Positions 12,576 through 25,200 of a stretch of DNA of 64,000 bases are shown in pieces. The stretch's first letter is position 1, and each line of letters begins with the position of its first letter. Under the pieces are notes generated by a model. It ran no database searches. It saw nothing but the letters and a program-made list of their open reading frames with translations, and had not been told where the DNA came from. Location: contig CM066734.1 in assembly GCA_033961575.1 (NCBI GenBank), positions 82,854,501 to 82,918,500 on the forward strand, in the 5' to 3' direction. The stretch comes from Aselliscus stoliczkanus. Taxonomy: Eukaryota; Chordata; Mammalia; Chiroptera; Hipposideridae. The translations under genes were made by a program, and so were the position numbers.

Positions 12576-12638
12576 GACTAAGTAAATATGAAGTTCTTCG
12601 TTTTTACCTGCCTTTTGGCTGTTGCTTTTGCAAAGCAG
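12576..12638 (+). CDS. CSN1S2: CSN1S2 exon 2: 5' UTR end and signal peptide
   Basis: 63-bp exon between acceptor TTTAACAG and donor GTAAGT. The ATG is at 12588; the preceding 12 bases are 5' UTR. It encodes MKFFVFTCLLAVAFAKQ: a Lys, a hydrophobic core, and cleavage expected after Ala15. This is the conserved casein signal exon; cattle have MKFFIFTCLLAVALAK. Confidence 0.95.
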
Positions 12639-15600
12639 GTAAGTATAATGAGATGTTTATAAATATCTAATCTTATTTAAATGTAAAAAGAGTGAATCAT
12701 TTTATACAGATGATAACAGGGAGAGATAGGCAGCAAGGAACAGGGACTAAGTGTGTAATCTTTAAAGCCTATAATCCAAAGTAGAATCGGCCCTGCCTTA
12801 TACACGTTATCAAGGCAGACAAACTTCTTTTTCTAAAGTATTTTCCTGGTAGGTTTGGGGAGATTTTAGTTATAGGTTGAAAGGCATACATTTCTTTCCA
12901 TACCTATTTGAATTTACTGGGGAACTGTTTTTACTCCAAGAACCACTTCATAAAAGTAAGAAATATATAACCATGTATAACCCATATATATGCCTTTTTT
13001 TTTTTTTGAGGGCAATGTCACTGGCCCTCATATGTGGGACCCGAACCGGGACCACTGGCTTCCAAAGCCAGTGCTTAACCACCACACCACTCTGCCAGTC
13101 CTATATATGCCATTTATAGCCATATATAAGCCACAACAAGGATAACTTTAAAAGTGTAGGAAAACCACACATAAAATATAGAATCCAAAACCATCTCTCA
13201 AGCAAGTGTCAGAATTTCACCATTCTTTATTACAATAGTTACTCCATGATGTTTACACAGGAAACAAGAATGTGTTGAAGAGTAGTAACTTTGAAAATTC
13301 CTTTCCAAATAACCTAAATGCAAAGTAATCCTTAACTTTTCAAAGTATTATATTCTTTTAGTGAGAATGTTGTAATATTGATTCACAAAATTATAAGGCT
13401 GGATTAGATACCGTGTGCGAAGTGTTTTGAAACCACCTACAGGTAATCTATAAATTTCCTTAAGAGTAATAGGTTTTGTCCTTATCCTATAGCCTTCACC
13501 TTCAATCCCTCTTCCATACCCAGTATATCATTCCCCATAAGTACACCATATCTTTATAGTGATCACATTTCTTCTCTTCTTCTGTGTTTGCATATCTCAC
13601 ACATAAATCTTGAAAAGTTTCTGTTATTTCCTAAATTTAGAGCCAATTCAAGAACATAGCTAGGGTAAGAATTCCAGTTAGATAAATGGTAATAACAATA
13701 ATAATGCTTTGCTGATAAGTCTTACATCAAGCTTGACTGTTTCTTCTGCTTATTAACATAATCTTATTAGTCTTATTAGTGGTTACCCTTCTCCCTTTCT
13801 CTTTAGTAATTGTCCTCAATCTTTCCTTTAAAATTAATTAACTCTAGCAATTAAGACAAATAAAAATAAAATAAAATGTCAAGGTTTTATAGCATTTTAA
13901 GATTCTTTAGCACATCTACATGTTATATTTTAAACCATGATAGAATTAATACTTAAAGACCAAGAATCCAACCACTTCCTAAAAGTAAGAAATAACATTT
14001 AGTCATAATAAGGATTCATTTGAAGTATAGAATGATTTTCTTATTAATATTATAGGAAACATTCAACTAAACCCTAAATGTTCCCAGGAACAGATTGCTG
14101 AAAGTCCCTTAAAACCAAAACAACAACAAAAATCCCAGTGAGATAGTTTGGCATTTTAAATAAACTACAAAAATTGAAAATTGTATTTCTTTTTGTTTTT
14201 TATATACAAGATGGAAGATAGCTCTTCCAGTGAGGTAAGACACTTCAATATAAACATAAAATCCTTTCACCTACTAAAACTATTATATGCGCAGAACTAT
14301 TAAATTTTTACAACTGCTTTTTTGTTTGTTTGTTTGTTTTTAATCAATAAATCTAGAGTTAAAAAGTCTGAGAAAATTGAAGTGCAGCCATGAAACAATA
14401 CATATGGAATAGTTAAAAGTAAATGTACAAATTTAAATTACCAAGATTAAATTTGTGCATTTTTTAATATAAAGGTCTTTCTATATTAATATTATGTCAA
14501 AAGTCATGATGAACATTCTGTATTTTGTGAGTACAGTGACAGGAATCCATTCTATGTTCCTGCAATAAGGATTCATGCTTTTCTTAATCTACATTAAATG
14601 TTAATTTCTAAATGACTTCTTGGCAATGGGAGCATAACAGACTCCTAAAGACATCTTCAATGTCATCTAAGAATTTTGTTGTTTTCCTGTGATGTATTTT
14701 ATCTTTTAAGAAAACTCAAAAGAAAAAAAAAGTAGCAACAACAACAATGAAAAGAAGGCAATTGGAAATTGTACAGAGGAAATAGAACATTTTTTCTTCT
14801 CAGAAGATAATATTAGGGGAAAACTTTTGATTCAGTTATTCATAACCCAAAGTACAGTGTGGAATGAGTTTATTATCTGGATTATAAAAGTAAATTATAT
14901 AGAAAAAGTAAAACTTTTTTCAACTTTGTTCTGTAATTCAAGCAAAGACTAAATATGTTATCTACACAATATTGGTTGTAATGGTTATAGATTGATATTT
15001 TATTGCTAGTATGAATTTAATGTAGGTAACTAAGTTATATTGTTTTACTTTTTCTAAGGAATTTGTCAACATCGCACAGGAAGTAAGTCCTAATTTCTTA
15101 AATTACATACATTTTAGCTTTCATTTTTATTTAATCAATGTTAGAAAATAAATTTATTTCTTTTGTAGAAATTTAAGCAGGAAAAGAATGTGGTCATTCA
15201 TTCCAACAAAATAAAGTTTAATTCCAACAAAGTAAAGTTTAATTATTTTATTCTATTAATCTGAGATATTTTTTCTATGAAATGAGTCATTTTCTTATTC
15301 ACCCAAAATAAACATTATTTTTAACTATGATTGTAAAAATGGTGGTGTTTTCATTGCTTTACCAAAATGCTATAGACTAACAGGAAGGGGATCCAAGAAA
15401 AAGATTTGTGAGCCCTTTGCAAGCCACATTGCTAAAGCAGAATATCTTTGAAAGAATGTGAAAGAATTTCTTGTGGTCCTTCACATTTACTTTTCTTCCC
15501 TAATTTTGAACAAAGATCACAAAATTGTATTTTCTTTGCTATCATTTCATGCTCAAAGATATTTTACTACATTTCAGTAAATGTTATCTTCCTATTGGTT

Positions 15601-18600
15601 TTGTGTGTTTTCTTTTAGCAGGGCATTTGTTCCACATCCTGTGAGATATATATTGGTTTCACATCTATAGGACAATGTGAAGTAAAAATATTATAGTACT
15701 TTGAAACAAATTGAAATTCAACTGGATTTGGAAAACATATTCCCAGTCAATAAAATTTTAAAAACCAAGTTTATTTTTAAAGAATAAGACCACAATTATA
15801 CCCTCTGATCTTAATTTTATGAATAATTCAATTGAAAAAAATAGATTTCTTCATGAATCAATACACTTGATTCTCAGATTCTAGGAGGAATGGGGAACTT
15901 GTCTCAGGGGTTTTGTTTGTGAAAGTTCCCATTGCAACATTTTCTTCTTTTAAAAAATTGCTTTCCTATTGCAATATTTTTCTTGAAATTGACTCATTTA
16001 AACTTTTTAAAAACAGTTTCAAAATAGTTGATTTGTTTCTAATAGAAGCAATGTATATTTCCTCTAAAAAAAAACACACATGTTAATTGGCTTAGTGATG
16101 TATTTTTTCTAATACACAATACAATAATGACTATTAAAATGAAGAAAAAGCTTATCCACTCATTGTCTAGATGAATTTTGTGTATTCACTCACTCATTCA
16201 TTTGTCAAACATTTATTGAATAAAAACCATGTCCAGAACAGCACCTCGATCTCTAGGTATACAATAATAAATACAATAAAAACAATGATAAATACCAACG
16301 GTTATGTGTTTATTACCAAATGGGAAATTATAATATAATTCATATAAAACTCATACAATAAAGATGAATTCCATTCTAATGCTCCTCTTTATGGAAGATG
16401 GATTTTTCCCTTTGTATTTAAGAGAAAATGTTTTATAAATAATGCTGTGAAGATAATAGATCTAATTCTTTTTCTTTTCTCTTTAAGGAAACCACAAGGA
16501 ACATAAATCAAAGGGTGAGAAATTTTTATTTATTTTAACAATTTTGGATTCATATTACCAATATATAATATTATAGTATTAACGGTATATGGAAATATCT
16601 GTAAATTTTATTATATAATTAACTGAAAAAAAGATTTATAAATTGCTTTAAAATGACATTTTTCCCCTGTCCACCTTAGTGATATCCACATGAATTGGTC
16701 CACATTCTCTTAAGACACTTTTATTTAATTGTAAGAGATCATTTTGATCTCTTCCATTTGTTTTGCAAAAGTAATAAAAAATAGCCAAGAAACCTAGTTG
16801 TGTTGCTTGTATTTCAATGATTTTAATTTCTCATACTAATGATCATGTAGGTAATATGAGACATATCCCAAGTAACCACTAACATTAAAAAAATAATATT
16901 GCTGAGGATCTCTTCTTGTTGTCAGATTTTCATTATATTTATTATTATTTTTCAAGGAACATACTAGCGTCTCATCCAGTGAGGTAAGATAATTTTCTTC
17001 TAACATTGAATAGAAAGTTCATGAAGAACTAGCAGATACCCAGCAAAGAGTGAATTAATTTATTGTTAAAGTCACAAAGGGGTAAGCAATGAAGAAATCA
17101 TTTACTTAAATTTAATGTCGTTTTGAGGAAATTGAAAATGACTGTCTACACCACCGTGTACATTGTTGTTCTTTCACAGAAATATCAGCTATCCAGAAGA
17201 AAGTGCATTTTAAATCAAGCCAGTGTCAAATCAAGAGCCTAGCATTTGCCTTAGACATAGTTTTGTCCTGAAAAATCTCTCACTATTGCTGAGCTCAGTG
17301 GTGTTACCCCTCACTTAGCAGTGTCGTCATCACCTGGGCACTCTGATGTACTTTTAAATTTGAGAACCTCTTGTTTAAGGGGAGTGAGTGAGGGAATGGA
17401 TTAAGATGTGCAGATACTGGTACCAGAAACCCTGCTGTAATAGAACTATCCAAGCAGTAGGCATTATGGAAAAAGGTATCTGGGAAAGGAGGAAGCAAAG
17501 CTGTGGCCCTGAGCCTCGTGGCCTGAGGCACAGCCTGAAGTCTTCCAACCTAGTGTCTAGGAAGCATTCTTTATTCTTTCTCTAGGCTGCAAGTGTATCT
17601 CAAAAGGAGAACCACTTATGCACAACAATTGTCTCCTCTAGAAAGAATATGCAGAATGTAGTTTTCATACACCTCACCAGGCCTACTTTGTAATTTTTTG
17701 TCACTTGCTTACACTCTGTAAGCATTTCATATTGTATGAATAATGTAGAGATGAAAACTTTCAAAACATATTTTCAGTCATATGTTATTACTCAGACACA
17801 GAGTGAGGACTCTGATCATACATGTTTCAATTTATTGAATTCCTCATAAATGATATAACTTCACAGTAGTAGTGGCTTGGGCCCTAAATATTCAATTGAT
17901 TGCCCCTTCTACTCTAGTACAACTCTAAAGCTAAATCATGAAAGTGATTCTTCTTTTCTTCCCCTAAGGAATCTGCTGAAGTTCCCACAGAAGTAAGTAA
18001 TTTTCATTCAAATAAAATAAAATTAATATCACCTAACCATTATTTTCCTTTTGCATATTTTTATAGCAAGTCCCTTTGTTTTCTTAACAGAGAGTTAAGC
18101 TCACTGAGGAAAACAAACCAAAACAAAACACTATGTAAAACAACTGATAAATTTCTATTACAAATTATATTTTCAAGTAAACCATTATATTATACTTTTT
18201 TCTGCTCCCAAATGTTCATTTCACTCATTCCATTCCAATGAGATATTTACCCCAAAATTTATAGTTAAGTAATATATATTCTTTTCTATTCATATTACTT
18301 TCATTTTAGTTATTATCTTGTCAAATTGTGGATTTAGATTTTAGGAAAAATAAGTATTGTTCAGTCATCTAACTGATTTGAAGGCGTTACAAACCTCAGA
18401 AAATTTGTACAAGTCTAAATGATGTAATTTAGATACCAGTGTAGTTCAGGTATCACATTATTGTCCCCTAACTTCTTTTTGACAATGGCATCATACATGG
18501 GTATCTCAAGAGTAAAGGGAGGTTTTCAAGTCACATAGGAAGTCATATAACCCATCTTCTGCAGGCTAGAGAAGTTTGCTTTGTGTGCAAGGAAAGATCA

Positions 18601-19228
18601 CATGCTTTGGAGTCAGCAACCTGTATTCCTACCACAATTTCACACATTGTTACTTGACGTCCCCTAGCTACAGTTTCCAAAACTAAAAATGAAGATAGTT
18701 ATATTGACCCCACAGAATTATATTAGATGATATGCATATAAATTCTGTAAAAAAAATACTTGGAACACAGTAGATAGATGCATATAAAAAAGGTTATTGT
18801 TATCATATCACTATTACAATTATTATCATATCACTAAACAAAGCAGACACTCCTCCTGAAAACTTTATAACAAAAACAGCCTTTTTTTGAACAGTTGAAA
18901 ATGAGACTATCCAAATAAAACCTTTCTTTTTAGGAAATTCTAATTACTATAAATGTCGTTCTTATACCTTGTCAAAATGCTTGTAGTAGCATTCTTGTTT
19001 TGTACCACTCTTAACCTAATGATGGTTTTGTTCAGTAATTATATCTAGGCAATTCTAAAGACCAATTGATATTCTACACACCCATTTATTTTCAATATCT
19101 ATGAAATGAAAATTGTCCTAAGAAAAGATGCCATGTAGTTTCATATTTAACTTCTCAAAAAAATCAAATCAAAGAGTCTGGAATTTACTAGAATTCTTAT
19201 GGAGCCTGATAGATGATAGACATATGCA

Positions 19229-19279
<51 letters not shown>

Positions 19280-22200
19280 ATCATCTATCTATCTAGATCT
19301 AGATATACGTAAAACAGGCACTGTGAAAACTGCTGTATGTTTTAACAGATATAATCCTACACAGTACTAATGCTCAGAGAGAAATCTGATCAAGGTCTTC
19401 ATTCTAGTGCCCAGGATCAAGGAAATTAAAGTTCAGTTCTATCTATCTATCTGACCACAAAGACCAGACTTCTTACACACATGGAAAAGAAATGATAGAC
19501 ATTTACCTTCTAATTCAAGAAATTGTCCTTTTCTTTTCTTATTATACTTTTGTTTTTTTTCTCATAGATATTGTTCTGGATTTTCAGATAATTGTCAGAT
19601 AATTTCTTTAATTCTGCAATTTATTATAAATGTAGGTAGATATAATTATAGTAAAATTTTTATGCCTAAACTGTTCTTTTTTTTTAGGTAAATTAGCCAC
19701 CTAAATTATCCAATTAAATAAACTTCCAAATAATTTGTTTCTGCCAAAATCTGCTCTCACTCATGGAAGAGATTCAGTATTAAATTAAATTTGATAATTT
19801 TCTGTCTCTCTAGAACAAAATCAACCAATTTTATCAGAAGTTGATGTTCCTCCAATATCTCCAGGCTCTTCGTCAACCTCAGATTGTTATAAATCCATTG
19901 GATCAGGTTAAGACAAGTGCCTACCCCTTTTTCCCCATTGTGGTGAGTGCTGCCTTATTGTTTGTTGTTGTTTTGGTTTTTGTTTATGTTTTGGGGGTCA
20001 GGGGGAATTTGATAGGGATGAGTTCAGGATGAATATAGGTAAAATAGCTAAAGATGATATGTTCCAAGTTCTAACTTAGGAAGAACACTAGAACAATTGT
20101 GAATATAATCTTGTGATTCAGAAATTAAATTGCAAACAATATAGTCCAAACAGAGTAACAAATAACAATAGCAACAATAAACCAATAAATAATTTCATTT
20201 AAATATAACATACGAGTACATGTCATAAGTGTTTACTCATATAGCATTTTGTTTCATTCCTCAAATAAGTTACTAATATAGGAGGGGATCAAAATTATTA
20301 GTAATTTTTATGTAATTAGTAATTACATAGTATTGTAAGAAAATTTAAGAAAGTGAAGTAACTTGCCTAAGTTCCAACTACTACTCTCTACCATTTTGTT
20401 TTAGAAAACAGTTGTGTATTAAGGAACCTTTTCTGATATGAGTAATATGAGGAACAAATAACAAAAGTTCTCTTGTTTGTTTTTTTGTTCTGTTATGTTT
20501 TGATACAGAACAGAGAACAGCTTTTCACCAGTGAGGTAAGACAATTTAATACAATTTAAATAGTAACTAGCAAGATATATACTTATTATACACTATACTA
20601 GACAGTTTTTGATCTCGTTTTTAAGAAATAAATATACATTTATGTAATATGGGAAAATTGAAACTTCAGACCTCTAATTTGAGAAGGGCATAACAAACAT
20701 GTATGCATTCAAGGACACAAGGATTAGATTTGTGCTCTACTAGCACAAATTTTTGGTACCAAAAATGTTAATACTTTTTTAAAAAAAAGTCACCTCTAAT
20801 ATTGCTGTCATACAAGGAGACATGATGTACATCTTAAATTTTGTAATCAGAGTGGGAGGGATGTAATGTATCATTCTGGAATAAATACTTTAGTTCATTC
20901 AAATCCAAACAAAATGCTATTGTCCAAATGTCTTCTTACATATCACAAATGACTAAGATATTTTCACATCACCCAAGAAATAGCTTAGTTTTATTCCTAC
21001 TTATTTTAATCTTTAAGAGTGAATAAAAGTCTAAAAAAGAAAATAAAAACAATAATTTTATAAATAAGTTTAAAATGTATCATTTTAATTTTTTTTTTAA
21101 AGAGCCTGCCAGCTTCTCTCAGGAAGCAAGTGCAAACCACTTATATTAATTATATTTAAGAAATTAATTTTTATTTTGTTATGGCTATATAATAATATTA
21201 TTTATTTTGTGGAAATATAAGCAGGAAAAAGGATGTGGGTATGCATAATAACCAGATATGGTTTATTCATTTATTGAAGAGATATATCATTCATCATTCA
21301 TTTAAAAAATATATATTTAGCAAGTACTATATGGGCCTAGATCTTGGGAATACAAAAGTGATTAAAAGGAGCAATAAAAATAAATTTACTTTTAATCTTC
21401 TTCCTTATAAAAGTGTATATCTATATAAATTATGAATATCTGATACAGTGAGAATAAAGGTTTTAATTCTTCTTTTATTTCTTTAAGGAAACCCCAGACA
21501 CTACTGATATGGTATGTATTTTTTCTGTATGAAGCTATATTTAATTCACATTTTAAAAAACTAATATTAAAATATTATTAGTTAGAACTATCTGAAATGC
21601 TCTTCTTTTAATAAAATAAGATGATACTTTATTATTTAAAAATACAATTTCCCTCTACCTGTTAACATTGGTTCCCTCAAATATCCTGAATTCTTTCAAT
21701 TAAAACCTTGTATGTAAGCAAGACTCTTCTCCATAACCTAAGTTTTATATGGTTTCCACTGTTTCTTTCATTTGAAAAAAAATCAGGTTTTTACTATTTC
21801 ATGAACTGGAAATTTTACTGCAATTTTTCTTTTTTCATTTGTTATACTATTATGTATATTGTAATATGAGAAGATCTTTAATTCCACAAATATTAAGAAT
21901 ATATTGCTAAGGATTTAATTACCATGGTCCCCAAATTTTGATTATTATTATTATTTTGTATTTCTCAAGAAATCTAGCAGTTCATCCAGTGAGAAATTAT
22001 ATTTTGAAAATAAAATGGCCAACTAATTTATTGAGAAATACTGTGCTTTCCTGCTGTTGCTTAACTATCTTTGGTAAATTAGATATTGCTAATTTTTTAA
22101 CAAAGCCATATCAAAATGTCCAATGGAAATAAAGAAAAATACTTGTAAGCAATATACACAGACTCGAAGTTATTTTAGAGGTCTGAAATAAGCTATTATA

Positions 22201-25200
22201 TCTACATAGGCAAGAGTGGCTGTTTTATTCCATGCTTTTTGATCATGGGCAGCTGGATTCTGGTCCATTGGAAAAACACATTTTTAAAATAAGCCAATGC
22301 CAAATCAGGATCCTGTCACTTGCCTTCACCACAGTCTTACCCTGACTTTATTTAGGGAGGACGGGTGAATACTGGATTGGGTTATGAGTGTGTAAATCAC
22401 AAGTATAAGAACACCTGCTGTGTTAGAAAGAACCAGATGCATGAGCACAATGGGAAAACATCCTGGAAAAGGAAGAAGTATGGATTGTAGCTCATCTTCC
22501 TCAGTGAGTTAAGAATCAGTTGACCCTCTCTAAGCTGGAGCCCACTAATAAAAACAATTGTCTTCCAGAAAGGAATTTCAGCCTTTGTCACATACCTCAG
22601 CAGGCCTGGTTAGTTTTTCTTTATTCTATCACTCACTCTGTCTATTTTTGGCATCTGCCAGTATTCCATGATAATATGACATTATGTGAGCAATGCGGAT
22701 AAATGGAAAATTTGAAACAAAACATATTTTCAGTTAAGTACCATTACCTTGACACAGAGAATACTCTGATAATGAATGTTTAAACTTATTTAATTCACAA
22801 TAAATTACCAAAAAGTAGCACTTTCTTACTTGGTAGCAGTGGCTTGGTCCTAAATCATTAAAATAATTAGTTCTAGTTCTTTACTCTAATGATATAGACA
22901 AAATTACTGATGTGCCATCCAAGTAAAGCTGATTCTCATTTTTTTCTCTAAGGGATCAACTGAAGTTTTCACTCAGGTAAGTTGTTTTCATTCAAACAAA
23001 ATTGATTAAATATCATCTCATAGTATTTTCTTTTGTATTTATCACAGTTTATTTTTGTTATTAGCAGAAAAATAAGCTGACTGAAGAAAGAAAGAATCAT
23101 CTCAAACTTCTGGTAAATTTTTCATGCAAACATTTATAACACAACCAGACTCTGCTTAGACACTGCTGAACTATAATCCTCTCAACAACAAAACTTTTTA
23201 TAAATTCTAATTTCTACAAAACTCTTCTGTATACTTAGTCAAAACTGTTCCAAAAACATTCTCCTAATGTACCCCTTGTGTCATAGTCATGTATCCACCC
23301 AATCATTTCCTGATTATTTAAAAAAAAACCAACACTGATTTTCCATTTTGTAAAAACAGGAAATTATCCTGAAAACAGATGCCATTGTGTTTAAAATTCC
23401 AATTTTAATCTCTATAATCTCTATAGCCAGGTACATATACATGGTTCAAAATAGAGCATGGAGGAGGGGAATATTTATTGACCATAAAATGAGTGACAAG
23501 TACTATGCAAAGTGCTCTCTCTCTAGTAATTCAGTTACTTCTACAAGGTAAATTACATTCAGAGAAATTAACAATTGGCTCAGTGTCATATTCTACTAAA
23601 TCAAGTCACACATTCTATTTAACGCCAAGGACCAGAGTTTTTTCACCAGACATGGAAAAGAAACCACAATATAGGACATTTATTTTAGTAAATTAAAAAA
23701 ACTTTCTTTTTGTAAAGATATTATTGGGGAATTGGGACAGGGGAACAGTGTTGGGGAATTGGGGAAGGGGACCGGCCAAGTTGTTCTTCAGTCTTCTTTG
23801 TGGGAGCACCAGTGGCTATCTGGCTTCCAGTCGGCAGCTTGTGGCCTCTAAACTCAAGGTGCTGTGTTCAATCTTAGTTCTGGGTGGGCAATAGCCAAAA
23901 TCCCATGCAGGAGTCAAACCTGGCAGCCTTGTTGTTAAGAGCACATGCTGTATCCTCTGAGCCATCCGGGAGGAAGCTCAGCTCAAGGTGCCGAGTTCAG
24001 TCTTAGTTGCAGGTGGGCATAGCCCACCATTGAACAGGCAATCTTGTTGTTACACCAGCTGAGCCATCCTGCCACCTGTTGGCAGCTCAGGGACAGCTCA
24101 GCTCAGGCACAGCATCACTGGCCCATGTAGGAATCAAACCGGCAGCCCTGTTGCTCAGAGCTCGTGCTCTAAACTAACTCTTACCCAACTGAGCCACTTG
24201 GGACCCGCCCCTAAGAAACTTCCTTCTTGCTTTCTTACACACTCTTTTTCTTTCTTTTTCTGGATTTTGTTGTTCGTTATTGTTTTTAATGTAAGCATTA
24301 TGGCTTTGGGATCTGAATTAACCAAGACAATTTCTGAATTTTACAGTTTATTCTGTGACTATAAATACAGAATTAACTTTGTATGAATGAACTTTCCTTT
24401 GGTTAGGACTGTTTGGTATTATTTAGAATTTATCCAAATAAATAAAGTTTTAGCTTATTTGGTATGTCCAGGTGTGCTCTGACACATGGGACATTGGAAT
24501 AATTACTTATAATTTATTTCTAGAACAAAATCGCCCAATATTATCAGAAGTTCCCTGTCCCCCAATATTTCAAGACTGTTCATCAATATCAGACAGCTAT
24601 GAAGCCATGGAATCACATTAAGACAAATGCTTACCAAATTATCCCCACTCTGGTGAGTTCTCTCTTCCTATTTTCAATTTAAAAAATAGACTTATCTTCT
24701 ATAGTAAAAGTAAGCTAACAAATGAAATAGAGGAATAAAATCCCAACAAGTTCTTAAGTAGAAGCTGAAACAAAATCAAACTAAAATTTCTAGACTGGAA
24801 ATTAAACTATAAATCATACAGTGCAAATATAATAAACAAAAATAATTATAATGATAAACTGCATTTACATTGAATTTAAATTTCTTAAGTGTTTGCTTAT
24901 ATCAGTTGATTCCAATAGCAATTCTTAGAGGTAGGTCAAGAAACACAATATTATTTTCGTGTTGCAAAAGTATCTGAAATTCTAGGGCCGACCGAGTGGC
25001 GCGGTGGTTAAGCGCTGGCTTGGGAAGCCAGCAGCCCTGGTTCGGTCCCACATATGAGGGCCAGAGACACTGCCCTCAAAAAAAAAAAAAAAAAAAAAAA
25101 GAGTCCATTGTACTCCCATATGCTACCAATGAAATATCAGAAAAATAAAAACAGAAGTATCTGAAATTCTAAAAAGTAGCTAGCCCAAGCTCTAGTTAAA

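Noticed and set aside
15619..15640. Use of the internal GTGAGA as the exon 6 donor
   Set aside because: Gives 22 bases (19 with the NAGNAG shift), so exon 7 onward is out of frame.
18091..18134. Frame-keeping alternative acceptors for exon 10
   Set aside because: The AG two bases on gives 42 bases but starts AGT TAA; the next one gives 40 bases and a stop at the junction with exon 11.
19128..19370. 80-codon frame with IYLS repeats in CSN1S2 intron 10
   Set aside because: Translation of the TCTA microsatellite within an intron.
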